This document shows positions 56,215 through 64,000 of a stretch of 64,000 bases of DNA, piece by piece. The stretch's first letter is position 1. Every line of letters begins with the position of its first letter. Made by a program: the position numbers and the translations under genes. The notes beneath the pieces are model-generated. The model was given only the letters and a program-made list of their open reading frames with translations. It was not told where the DNA came from and did not search any database. The DNA is from Neorhodopirellula lusitana (lineage in GTDB: Bacteria; Planctomycetota; Planctomycetia; Pirellulales; Pirellulaceae). Location of the stretch: the NCBI RefSeq assembly GCF_900182915.1, contig NZ_FXUG01000022.1:45365-109364 (forward strand). The letters are read 5' to 3'.

Positions 56215-57480
56215 TCAGGTGAATTTGAATTCCATTTGGCGATACTGCGGCGTTTCTGCAAGCTTCATTTCGGCAATCTGCATCCGCACGTAGGCTCGAA
56301 GCATCGGGTCCTGAAACCGATAGAAGCCGGTTCGTGGTCGTTCAAGCACATTCCGTTTTTCCGGATTGACCAGCATTCCAAGGTGAGTCGATATGTTCTG
56401 AGCTTTAATCTCTTTAGTCCGACCAAGCTCGTTGATGTAATCAAGAATGCGTTGCAGCGGCACCTCGACGTCACTTTGAATTGCGATACCCTCGAGAACT
56501 AGGCGATACATCTGAGTCTTGACTCCTGGTGTCTCAGTCCCCCGAATGTAAGCGTCCTTCAATGAATACATCGACCCCAGGATCGCCGCCGCTATCGCTG
56601 GTCCGTAGTCCTCGCGGGTCACCGTGAGATCTTGTGATTCTTTGTTCATTAGTCGATTCAGAGCAGCCTCCACGAGCTTCAAACCTAACAGATGGGCGAA
56701 GTGGGGGTAGCCGTCCGCGAGAGAGGCAACTTTTTCGACTAGCAATATGGGAATCCGTATTCCGACTCTCTTGAAGCCGCTGAGAAGGATCTCTTCGATC
56801 TCCTTTTCCTCCATCCTTGCCATTTCAACTTGCTCAAATGCACGTACGGCCGACGGATGCATACCAATGAGGTCAACAATCGTTCTCGCAACGCCCACGA
56901 TCAGCAACTTGGAGTCCGCCTCAGTATCCGAAAGTTTTTTGACCATTTCGGCTATTGCCAACTTGGCATCGTCGCTTGTAACCCGGTCAAACTCATCCAA
57001 GATGATTAGCACTTTTAAGTCTTGCAGCGTCTCAAAAACGCTGGTGGGATCCACTTGGAATTCCGCAACAGGCTCCAGTCTGTCGCGTTTGCCTTTTACC
57101 AGTGAAAAATTGCTCGATCCGCATTTCGCAACTTGCTCAACAAACGACTCTCGACATAAAAGACCTTTGCCGGTTTCCCCAAAAACGGAATCAAAAATTG
57201 TCCTGAAAGAATCAGTTGACAAACACGAGTGCTCAAAAATATCGCCGTCGTCCCAGTTGGCATAGAAGGACGTCAGGTTGGCAAGTGACGTCTTACCCAC
57301 GCCGCGATCGCCGAATAAGACTACATGTCTTCCCGGGGTATTCAGAGAATCCGTTACTCGTTGGATTTCACTCTTCCGTCCTTGAAACAGCTCTACAAGC
57401 TTGATCGGTGTAAATGGGAGAAAAACCGTCTTGGCCTTCTCCCAAATCTCTATGTTCTGAGTATCGCTTATTGATGGCAT
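56215..57480 (-). CDS. AAA+ ATPase, ORC/archaeal-type
   Basis: This 421-residue protein has Walker A GDRGVGKTS (about 57-65), Walker B LIILDEFD (about 158-165) and a C-terminal winged-helix-like region (RILDYINELGRTKEIKAQNIS... YRFQDPMLRAYVRM). It resembles Orc1/Cdc6-like or archaeal ATPase families. It is read opposite to the Rep genes and is somewhat AT-rich. It may help maintain the element, or act in defence; no partner gene shows which. Confidence 0.75.
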   Translation of the reverse strand: MPSISDTQNIEIWEKAKTVFLPFTPIKLVELFQGRKSEIQRVTDSLNTPGRHVVLFGDRGVGKTSLANLTSFYANWDDGDIFEHSCLSTDSFRTIFDSVFGETGKGLLCRESFVEQVAKCGSSNFSLVKGKRDRLEPVAEFQVDPTSVFETLQDLKVLIILDEFDRVTSDDAKLAIAEMVKKLSDTEADSKLLIVGVARTIVDLIGMHPSAVRAFEQVEMARMEEKEIEEILLSGFKRVGIRIPILLVEKVASLADGYPHFAHLLGLKLVEAALNRLMNKESQDLTVTREDYGPAIAAAILGSMYSLKDAYIRGTETPGVKTQMYRLVLEGIAIQSDVEVPLQRILDYINELGRTKEIKAQNISTHLGMLVNPEKRNVLERPRTGFYRFQDPMLRAYVRMQIAEMKLAETPQYRQMEFKFT

Positions 57481-57735
57481 GTGGTGGTATAGTGTTAAAA
57501 GACGGAACGGAGATTCACGTATAGCCTAGTATTTGAACGCAAATACAAGCAAATGTCGATCTAATACGTTCGAGAACACCAGGATGGGCGAGGTGCTTTC
57601 AAACGTCTCCTCACAAAATGCATGTGACACAATTGCCAAGATTGCCGTTGGCCACTTTTTCGACGCCCAAAACAAACAACAGTTAAATTGTTCATTGCCA
57701 ACCCCGAGAGGGCCAGTTGAGCAAATATGACTGAC
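57481..57735. other. AT-rich gap between ATPase and integrase
   Basis: The two minus-strand genes are separated by 255 bases of distinctly AT-rich sequence, which should hold the promoter of the ATPase. A 65-residue open frame on the plus strand (57533-57730) has no known fold or clear ribosome site. No terminator is obvious. Confidence 0.4.
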
Positions 57736-58734
57736 TTAAGTCTTCCTTAGCTTCCGGGCCTGTTCACGCAAATAGCTGGGATTTTTCGCCAAGTGTGCGT
57801 AGTTTTTTGCAAGCGTACTGACGTCGGAATGCCCCATGAGTTGGGAAAGCGTCAGTGAGTCCAGGCCGTTGATTAGTCCCTGTGTTGCGAAACTGTGCCT
57901 GATTGCGTAGGCACAAGCTCGACGGCCAAGCTTCCGTGTCAGTCGCTGAAATCGGCAACCGATCGCATCTTTCGTCCAAGGTCGCCCCGTCTTGTTTCGC
58001 ATGATCGGCCCGGACGGATAACGCTCTACGCGTCGTTGACAAATTTCGGCCGCCGTATCGGTCAAATAAATCACACGCTCATGCTTTCCGCCTTTTGCTT
58101 CCGATGGGGGAAAGATTGCGACGCCCGCTTTCAAGTCAACGTGTCGTGATTCAAGCATTCTGGCTTCCAATGGACGGCAGCCTGTTTCCCACATGAAGTC
58201 CAGCAGATCACCAAACGCGGTGTCATTGACATATCCTCGGAGCTCTTGCCATTCCGTGTCGCTGTAGACGACCTCGCGGCGTTTCCTGGATGGCTTCTCG
58301 GGAACGCTGGCGACATGGTTTGCAACTAGATACTGCTTGCCAACGGCCCAGTTGAAGCACCGGAGCACAGCTTTGATCCCGTCACTTCGCGTTGTGGAGT
58401 TCCACGTTGATTCGCTCTCAACCCAGCGAGATAGATCAGCACCGCTTAGTTTCGCGACCTTCGCTTTCTTCCCGATGAATCTCGCAAACCGAGAAAGCAG
58501 ATATCGAACCTTCGTATAGGTGCCGGGCTTGCGATGTTCCTGGACCCAGTCGAGGTATCGTTCAAAGAGAGTTTCAATCGTGGTGTTGTCTTTGATCGGT
58601 TCGTTCTCGGCCATCACCTGGTGGTAGCGTTTCCAAGCTTGCTTTTCGTCTTTGCCAAGACTGACTTGACGCTTGCCGACTTGGACGTACCAGGCTTGCT
58701 TTGACTTGCGATAGAAGGGTTTCGGTTGACGCAT
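57736..58734 (-). CDS. int: Tyrosine recombinase (integrase)
   Basis: This 332-residue phage-type integrase has an N-terminal DNA-binding part (about 1-60), a core-binding domain (about 65-140) and a catalytic domain with Arg187 (TGCRPLEA), YAIR (residues 276-279, where most enzymes have HxxR), His302 (LMGHSD) and the nucleophile Tyr312 (KNYAHL). It lies 128 bases inside attR, the usual place for an integrase that uses a tRNA site. It is the enzyme expected to move the element. Confidence 0.93.
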   Translation of the reverse strand: MRQPKPFYRKSKQAWYVQVGKRQVSLGKDEKQAWKRYHQVMAENEPIKDNTTIETLFERYLDWVQEHRKPGTYTKVRYLLSRFARFIGKKAKVAKLSGADLSRWVESESTWNSTTRSDGIKAVLRCFNWAVGKQYLVANHVASVPEKPSRKRREVVYSDTEWQELRGYVNDTAFGDLLDFMWETGCRPLEARMLESRHVDLKAGVAIFPPSEAKGGKHERVIYLTDTAAEICQRRVERYPSGPIMRNKTGRPWTKDAIGCRFQRLTRKLGRRACAYAIRHSFATQGLINGLDSLTLSQLMGHSDVSTLAKNYAHLAKNPSYLREQARKLRKT

Positions 58735-58778
58735 GGCTTTCTCCTGAACTGGACTAGAAAACCATCAACTACACCGAG

Positions 58779-58840
58779 AACTCTGCCCTCCGGTCTGCCC
58801 TTTTTGCGAGTGTGCAAACGTAGGTAAAGGAGTGCAAACG
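58779..58840. promoter_or_regulatory. Possible integrase arm sites, right end
   Basis: GTGCAAACG occurs twice 20 bases apart (58812-58820 and 58832-58840), two helical turns, between the integrase start and attR. AACTCTGCCC at 58779-58788 matches 52927-52936 near the left end. Both are candidate arm sites. Confidence 0.45.
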
Positions 58841-58861
58841 AGTTACGAGAAATTCCCTCAA

Positions 58862-58906
58862 GCACTGGGGGTGCAGAGGTCGCAAGTTCGAATCTTGTCA
58901 TCCCGA
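58862..58906. repeat. attR of the tRNA-Pro element
   Basis: Direct repeat of the tRNA-Pro 3' half, identical to 52787-52831 except for G at the T-loop (TTCGAAT). This copy is likely the original host tRNA end. Confidence 0.92.
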
Positions 58907-58908
58907 TA

Positions 58909-58949
58909 GCCCGAAAACGCTGTTTAGATCGCGTTTTGCGGGCTTTTTT
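58909..58949 (+). terminator. Displaced tRNA-Pro terminator
   Basis: GCCCGAAAACGC pairs with GCGTTTTGCGGGC with one bulged G, followed by six T (58944-58949). It begins 2 bases after attR and probably ended the tRNA-Pro transcript before the insertion of the element. Confidence 0.8.
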
Positions 58950-59214
58950 CGTTTCTGGCGTCACGTCGCCGCAACCTTGCCAAATTCGCCACGCTTTGAC
59001 ACTCGTTGTCAGATTTCAGGGGAACAGGGAGGGGAACGAACTTGGCACCACTCGCCGTTTTCGTTTCGCGAATTAGGGCAACAGCCGGCAATGCATCCGC
59101 TTCGGATTGGTCATCGCCCTCAAGCGGAATCGCCGACAACCGTTCCACCGCCCCGACTTGATCGAGTCGCCGCGTATCGGTGTAGACGCTTAGCATCAAG
59201 TTGATGTTGGTGTT
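58924..59214 (-). pseudogene. C-terminal remnant of a tyrosine recombinase
   Basis: Translation of the minus strand gives NTNINLMLSVYTDTRRLDQV followed by GAVERLSAIPLEGD, close to the common end of phage-type integrases (the Tyr in VYTD, at about 59184, would be the nucleophile). The arginine and HxxR parts are missing upstream. It lies directly outside attR and suggests an older element at the same site. Confidence 0.7.
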
Positions 59215-59634
59215 CTCCATGCCCGCCTGGCCCATGCCACTCCAGCGACTCTCGTGCTCAGCGCTTCGTTGCCGGGAGCCCCAAACCCAGAAAGATCGCC
59301 CGATCACTTCACCGCCGATCCAGAATCGGATCCACAGCCGAGCGTGTGAGCGTCATTCAGTGGCCAACCTACACCCCCATTCATCGGAGGTCGTGTTGGA
59401 TTTCAGGTCAACAAAAGTGTCCGAAATCACACACCGTTTTCCCCTAGGAACCTGTCACCTGAAACGAAAACGGTACCGGCACACCTTTTCCTGCCCAGGT
59501 CTGAGACGCAGAACGGCGACATGCCCGTCATCACGTCAGGCGCCCCCGCACGGGACTTCGTTCGTTTAGGTTTCGAAGCAGCTTCGGAATGTCGTCGCCG
59601 TCCGTTCGGTTTCAATCGTCTTGCTGGCTGCAAG
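59215..59634. other. Intergenic region, nothing recognised
   Basis: Between the integrase remnant and the fucosidase gene. No gene, repeat array or strong terminator is seen. It may contain worn remains of the older element. Confidence 0.4.
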
Positions 59635-61341
59635 TTACTTGACAGAAACCTTGCTATGGTCACCGGTCATTTTCAGCCGGGGATGCTTAACGACGGCACG
59701 CCACTGATAGGTTTTATTACCCGGTACTTTAACGGTGTCCGTGAAGGCGCCGGGTTTGCCCATCTTAACCAACTCCGTCGCGGTCCATTCGTCGTTGTAC
59801 ATGTTCTCGGCAAAACCAAGGTATTCCTGGTATTCAAAGCCTACGAGAACTTCGTCCGCGTCACCCAAGTCTTTGAGTTCCCCTTGGAAAGCGATTTGTC
59901 CGTCCTTGCCTTTGGCCTTTCCGTTAACGACCAGCGGCGGTTTGCAGGAGGGTTTCACGTTGGTCAGCTTGACGACCACTGGGTTTCTCCATGCACCGGA
60001 GTTCAGGAGGCGTTGTCCAGGAACCAACGAGAGATGGAGTCCATCTTCTTTCTGCTCAAATAACGGTGCAGCCTTTTCAGGCTCCCAGCCCGTGTATTCC
60101 ACCACCTGACCATTGTGGCCTAGCACGGTCATCGTCGTATCCTCCGTTGCACTGACGGAACCAATCACAAATTCGCGGCGGTCCTTGCGATCCCAATTCT
60201 TTTGTCTTGTCAGGAAGACGTAGACGGTGTCTTCATCTTTGTTTCGGGTGAACCAGATGTTTTCTTCATTGGTCACGATCCAGGGACGAACGTCAATCAC
60301 CGCCTCTCGGTTGACAAAATTCCACAGAGCGACCTCACGCATGATGTCCTCCTGGAGCTCATTGATGAAACCATCCGGTCGGGGCCCGAGGTTCAGCAGC
60401 AAAGCTCCGCCCTTCGCACGGGTTTCGATCAAGATTTCGACCACTCGGTCTCCGTCCTTCAGCGTGTCCAATTGCTGCGGCTTGTACTGCCACTGCGTAC
60501 CGAGAGTCATGCAGGTTTCCCAGACCTCTTCCGGTGGCTGTCCAGGAACGGTTTGTTCGGGGCTTTCAATTGCACCGCGGGTAATCAGGCAATCGGGCTG
60601 CAATGTCCAGACGACTTCTTTGGTTGTCTTCTTGCCGCGGCCGTCGATGAAGAAAACGTTAATGTCGCCATAGTTCGCCATCAGCTCCGTTACTTGAGCT
60701 TGCACAAACTTGACGTACTCAGGATCGGAATCGGGACTGGGACGATGCGGTCGGCGTTTGATCAGCTCGCCGTGCTTGTACGCGTACAGAAAGTCTTCCG
60801 GGGAATAGTACAATCCGACAGCCAGGCCGTGCTGATGGCAGGCATCAACAAACTCACGAACAATGTCCTTGCCGTAAGGCGTGTTCATGACGTTGAAATC
60901 AGTCGTCTTCGTATCCCATAAGCAAAACCCGGAATGGTGCTTTGTCGTCAGGGCGATGTACTTCATGCCACAGCTTTTGGCGAGCAGAACGTACTCCTCC
61001 GCATCCCATTTCTTGGGATAGAAAGTCTTCGGCAACTCAGTCACATACCGCTGGACATAATCATCGGAAGCCCCGACTAACGTATGGCTGATTACGGATC
61101 CCAGTTGCGCGTCGACTCCCCAGTGCAAGAACATGCCGAAGCCGTTGTCCCGCAGCCACTCCAGTCGCTCCGGCTTGTTATCGAGTTCGCCCACCTTGCC
61201 TGTGTCGTCAGCGGCATTGGCCTGCTTGATGACGTCCTCCAGGAATTCCTCTTGGGCCATGCAGGCAGCGTTGGAACCCAATGCAATCACCAGACCCAAT
61301 GCAATCATCAAGCCCCACGCTACGAATCTTCTGAACATCAT
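59635..61341 (-). CDS. Secreted GH29 alpha-L-fucosidase
   Basis: This 568-residue protein starts at 61341 (MMFRRFVAWGLMIALG) with a signal peptide ending near ACMAQ. The GH29 barrel follows with WGVDAQLGSVISHT, LTTKHHSGFCLWDT and VFFIDGRGKK, whose Asp (about 233) is the likely nucleophile. The C-terminal domain of about 200 residues is beta-rich. It should remove fucose from algal or animal polysaccharides. No sulfatase gene is adjacent in the window. Confidence 0.93.
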   Translation of the reverse strand: MMFRRFVAWGLMIALGLVIALGSNAACMAQEEFLEDVIKQANAADDTGKVGELDNKPERLEWLRDNGFGMFLHWGVDAQLGSVISHTLVGASDDYVQRYVTELPKTFYPKKWDAEEYVLLAKSCGMKYIALTTKHHSGFCLWDTKTTDFNVMNTPYGKDIVREFVDACHQHGLAVGLYYSPEDFLYAYKHGELIKRRPHRPSPDSDPEYVKFVQAQVTELMANYGDINVFFIDGRGKKTTKEVVWTLQPDCLITRGAIESPEQTVPGQPPEEVWETCMTLGTQWQYKPQQLDTLKDGDRVVEILIETRAKGGALLLNLGPRPDGFINELQEDIMREVALWNFVNREAVIDVRPWIVTNEENIWFTRNKDEDTVYVFLTRQKNWDRKDRREFVIGSVSATEDTTMTVLGHNGQVVEYTGWEPEKAAPLFEQKEDGLHLSLVPGQRLLNSGAWRNPVVVKLTNVKPSCKPPLVVNGKAKGKDGQIAFQGELKDLGDADEVLVGFEYQEYLGFAENMYNDEWTATELVKMGKPGAFTDTVKVPGNKTYQWRAVVKHPRLKMTGDHSKVSVK

Positions 61342-61545
61342 CTGCCTACTATTCTCTTGGAGTCGTACTGGTATCACTGACAGTTGTCGCCGCGTCTGAT
61401 GTGATCATGCGGTGATTCGATCGTAGCCTGTGCTACGTGCATGCGGCTTCGCAGCCATAAGGATGGCGAACCGGTAGTTCATCGCGTGCAACGGGAACTG
61501 CTGGCGATTTAGGAAGGTGTAAGTTTCCTCGAGCAGGCAGGCCGC

Positions 61546-61716
61546 CTACAGCTCGCTGTCGGTAGCTTCCTGTGCTTCTTTCTGCAACGCTTTGTACGCT
61601 GCGATGTCGGATTCCGACGCTGACTCCGACACAACGGAAGGCTTAGGTTCTCCGCAGCCAATGACGGCTGCCAAAGTGCAAAGCGATAGTGATAGGGCCA
61701 GAATGCGAATGCTCAC
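61546..61716 (-). CDS. Small lipoprotein downstream of the DUF1559 gene
   Basis: A 56-residue open frame starts with GTG at 61716 and reads MSIRILALSLSLCTLAAVIGCG..., a signal peptide with lipobox AVIGC (Cys 21), and then a short acidic Ser/Glu tail. It lies 113 bases after the DUF1559 gene on the same strand. Tiny lipoproteins in this position are common beside DUF1559 genes in planctomycetes. No function is known. Confidence 0.65.
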   Translation of the reverse strand: MSIRILALSLSLCTLAAVIGCGEPKPSVVSESASESDIAAYKALQKEAQEATDSEL

Positions 61717-61829
61717 GAAATATCCTCTTGTAGGGAAATTGGTTGACGTTACCTCAAAATCACTGGAGAGCTACAGATCTACAGTGATGATTTCTGTTCG
61801 ATGACTTTCGTTCAACGAAGCGGCGAATG

Positions 61830-63044
61830 TTACAGTTCCGCTTCGATCGTTTCTTTTGACGCACGCGATCCAAGTGCTCCCCAAAGTCCGTAGGGGCTTT
61901 TCGATCCAGCCGCATTGTTGTTCGCAGCGGTACCGCCGGCCCAAACATTCCTATTCGATGAGTTTCCAGCCTCAATCGAATCGGTGACGAACTTGACAGC
62001 CCCGTCAGCGATCAGGACATGGCAACCACCTTGATGCTGACTTGACATCGTCGCGGTAATCGTCGTGTCATCGAAGTTGTTTCCGCCGCAGAGTTCCGCA
62101 TTAGGCGGAAGAATGGTCATGCAGGACGAGAAGATCGATGATGCATCCGCCCAACGGTAACCACGATAGAAACCGCGATCGACGGTGCCGCTCCAAAATC
62201 GGGGACGATCGGAACTGATCCAGTTCCGGCAGGCGATAGGGTTGTCGCGTAGAGCTTCCAGGGTGGCGTCGTTCCCGCCTAAATCATCATTTGGGACCGA
62301 TGCTCGAATGTCCTGGTCACCCAAGTAGGTAACGATTTCGCCCATGGCTATCGTGTTGGCCAGTCCATCCAAGCAGTCTCGGAACCTGGTGGTATGGAAT
62401 AGGACAAAAAGGCCACGTTGCCCCGAACGAACCTGTTCTGCTGACACTTGGTCGCTACCGTCGTAACCGCTGTGCCGGTATACGGTACTGAACCAAGTCG
62501 AGTCACCCAGGCATGCCGCGTAGTTTGTTCGGCCTAACGCTGGCAAACCTTGGCCCGGGTCACTGGGGCAGCGTAATGCCGGTAGGTTGGTTGCCCAAGG
62601 CGCGTAATCGATCTCGCCCGGAGAAGGTCCCATCGCGTTCCAGGGGTTGGGTGTACCACCGGGGTTCGCCAGCGGATTGCTGATTTGTTCCCAGATCGCC
62701 TGCTGTTCCATGAATGGCATGAGTCCCACCAGCATGCTCAGCACATTGTTATTGTTGTCTAAACGGTCGCTGTGATGTCCGGTTCGCTCTGGTTGCGGAG
62801 TTCGTATCCTTCCGTCCGTCCCGGAGGCGTGAGTGGGAAGCTGATTGTACGCCGAATGATAGTTGTGGATCGATAAGCCGATCTGCTTGAAATTGTTACT
62901 GCAACTCATTCGACGAGCCGCTTCGCGTGCAGCTTGCACCGCGGGCAGAAGCAAGCCCACGAGGACGCCAATGATGGCGATCACGACTAGCAGTTCCACC
63001 AAGGTGAAACCAGTCGTTCTATTGTTTGTGTTTTGTGTACGCAT
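61830..63044 (-). CDS. DUF1559 protein with prepilin-type N-terminus
   Basis: This 404-residue planctomycete-typical protein has a prepilin-like N-terminus (GFTLVELLVVIAIIGVLVGL) after MRTQNTNNRTT, then PAVQAAREAARRMSCSNNFK. The C-terminal HVLIADGAVKFVTDSIEAG is the family hallmark. The role is unknown, perhaps a pseudopilin or surface protein. Start is at 63044; an upstream start at 63080 would add 12 residues. It heads a two-gene unit with the small lipoprotein. Confidence 0.9.
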   Translation of the reverse strand: MRTQNTNNRTTGFTLVELLVVIAIIGVLVGLLLPAVQAAREAARRMSCSNNFKQIGLSIHNYHSAYNQLPTHASGTDGRIRTPQPERTGHHSDRLDNNNNVLSMLVGLMPFMEQQAIWEQISNPLANPGGTPNPWNAMGPSPGEIDYAPWATNLPALRCPSDPGQGLPALGRTNYAACLGDSTWFSTVYRHSGYDGSDQVSAEQVRSGQRGLFVLFHTTRFRDCLDGLANTIAMGEIVTYLGDQDIRASVPNDDLGGNDATLEALRDNPIACRNWISSDRPRFWSGTVDRGFYRGYRWADASSIFSSCMTILPPNAELCGGNNFDDTTITATMSSQHQGGCHVLIADGAVKFVTDSIEAGNSSNRNVWAGGTAANNNAAGSKSPYGLWGALGSRASKETIEAEL

Positions 63045-63945
63045 GAATGCACTCCAGGCAGAAGCAGGGCAGGTCGGCATCAGGAATTGAAATTCCTAAT
63101 GGTGGGGAGAAATGTTCACGGATCTGCCGCCATCACGGGACAACACGTCCGGGTGCAGTTGGTGGCACCAGACCTCTCGAATAGGACAGGGCCTGCCATC
63201 AAAAAGTTTGGACAAAGAGAATCGTAGAAATCCGAAAGATTTCCCGCCGGATAGAAAATTCGGCGTGCCTGAGTTGCGGAATAGGCTCAGTAAGAAGTTG
63301 GATTGCAGCTAGGAGTTGGATTGCAGATAGGTACGTGGACTCCCTTGTTGAGGGGAATTACGATTGCGATCTTGCGTCTCGCATTTTGACCAAAGGATGG
63401 TTATTTGTCCGCGAGACCAACCGCTTCATTTTGGAAGTTAACAATTTCCAGGTTCAATGAATCACTCAGGTGGCACGGACTGGGGCGGCTCTCATCGTGT
63501 GTCGTCGTGCACTCATCGTGAGGGCGTGACGAAAATGCGAGTTCGATGCCACGCCTAGGGGCGTCAGTTCACGAAGCATGCGTTCCAAGCCTGCATCTAG
63601 TTTCGTCGGTTCGCGTTATCGAGGCGTCAGTCCTTTGATTTGTCCCGCAAGTTGAAGTCCCCGATGTCCTTGAATTCCTGTTTTGCGTTTTCTGTCCTGT
63701 TGGTCATCGCTGTTTCCGGCGGCGACGTGGTTTGGTCAAGAAAAGGGGAATGGGGTGAATGGCACGGGCTTAAGCTGCCCTGATCTAGATGCAGTGCCTT
63801 TTGGGTGCGTGGTCAACTACCGGTAGTGATAGCAAATACTCGTATGCGTTCGCTAGCATTTTGAGTGCCGGGTGTGATTTGAAATCACGGTGAAGCTCCG
63901 TTGAAATAGTGGTTATCTACATCACGTTTCTCAGGAGGCCTCACC
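63045..63945. other. Long intergenic region, nothing recognised
   Basis: About 0.9 kb with no supported gene. AGTTGGATTGCAG occurs twice near 63296-63325. The start contains the expected promoter of the DUF1559 gene, and the end leads to the last open frame. I found no tRNA or array. Confidence 0.45.
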
Positions 63946-64000
63946 GTGAACGATCAGTTTAGCGACTCAATCGCAGGCGTTCAAAGCAAACTAAAATCAG
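63946..64000 (+). CDS. N-terminus of an unidentified protein (partial)
   Basis: GTG at 63946 follows a strong ribosome site AGGAGG (63933-63938) and opens a frame of 18 residues to the edge (MNDQFSDSIAGVQSKLKS). Too short to recognise. Possible transposase or other gene cannot be told. Confidence 0.45.
   Translation, partial: MNDQFSDSIAGVQSKLKS

Larger units (their letters stand above)
52787..58906. mobile_element. Integrative element in tRNA-Pro, about 6.1 kb
   Basis: A segment bounded by 45-base direct repeats of the tRNA 3' half, with an integrase at the right end reading inward, a Rep_trans-type initiator or relaxase, a DNA-binding regulator and an excisionase-like gene. An excised circle would be 6,075 bases. 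There is no capsid, conjugation or transposase gene, so it may be a self-replicating integrative plasmid or a mobilizable element. The AAA+ ATPase and GNAT-like genes are candidate cargo. Confidence 0.9.

Noticed and set aside
58614..58964. Open frame with TRFELATSAPPV across attR and the integrase start
   Set aside because: It is the familiar antisense translation of the tRNA-Pro 3' half, overlapping the integrase gene.

Overview
The window looks like chromosome of a marine planctomycete of the Rhodopirellula/Pirellula type. This is inferred from gene content and style, not from a database comparison. The signs are a DUF1559 prepilin-like protein followed by a tiny lipoprotein, an ScpB with a very acidic tail, a secreted GH29 fucosidase, a Na+-NQR operon, many proteins with Pro/Gln-rich or low-complexity arms, moderately high GC, and many short degenerate intergenic repeat arrays.

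Layout. 1-3.9 kb: end of an unknown gene, a NifS/IscS-type cysteine desulfurase with an anchored partner, and divergent scpB. 3.9-9.4 kb: a four-gene efflux operon on the minus strand (membrane fusion protein, tandem ABC ATPase, two ABC-2 permeases) in the YbhGFSR arrangement, translationally coupled by 4-base overlaps. 9.8-12 kb: an ATP-grasp ligase and a zinc metallopeptidase. 12.1-17.7 kb: a compact minus-strand run of ribBA, an unknown gene, a stand-alone receiver protein, trkH and an NfeD-type membrane protease. 17.8-22.9 kb: a proline-rich lipoprotein and a flagellar cluster flbD-motA-motB-fliL-fliN-fliO that lacks fliM. 23.5-31.6 kb: a small unknown gene, RtcB, a TolC-like lipoprotein, a YidR/DUF3748 protein and a DNA methyltransferase. 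31.7-39.6 kb: the full nqrABCDEF operon followed by an ApbE flavin transferase fused to an NqrM-like iron-maturation tail. 39.7-52.6 kb: an RNase HII-like protein, an inositol-monophosphatase family enzyme, a CrtI-type desaturase, an MFS pump with an NAD-dependent reductase, a glycosyltransferase, an HtrA-like protease, a flavin reductase-like protein and an M28/glutaminyl-cyclase-like protein.

52.76-58.91 kb is the main accessory region: an integrative element of about 6.1 kb inserted in a tRNA-Pro(GGG) gene. Its ends are 45-base direct repeats (44 matches) of the tRNA 3' half. It carries a ribbon-helix-helix regulator, a Rep_trans-type replication initiator/relaxase, an excisionase-like HTH protein, a short GNAT-like protein, an ORC-like AAA+ ATPase and a tyrosine integrase. 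Immediately outside attR lie the displaced terminator of the tRNA and a remnant of a second tyrosine recombinase, so the site has been used more than once.

59.6-64 kb: a secreted GH29 alpha-L-fucosidase, a small lipoprotein, a DUF1559 protein, about 0.9 kb with no recognised gene, and the start of a final open frame with a strong ribosome binding site.

Points most worth checking are the tRNA-Pro element, the ApbE-NqrM fusion, the methyltransferase with a degenerate GIY-YIG tail, the RNase HII-like protein, the palindromic repeat family read in frame inside two coding regions, and the tandem repeat arrays between genes.
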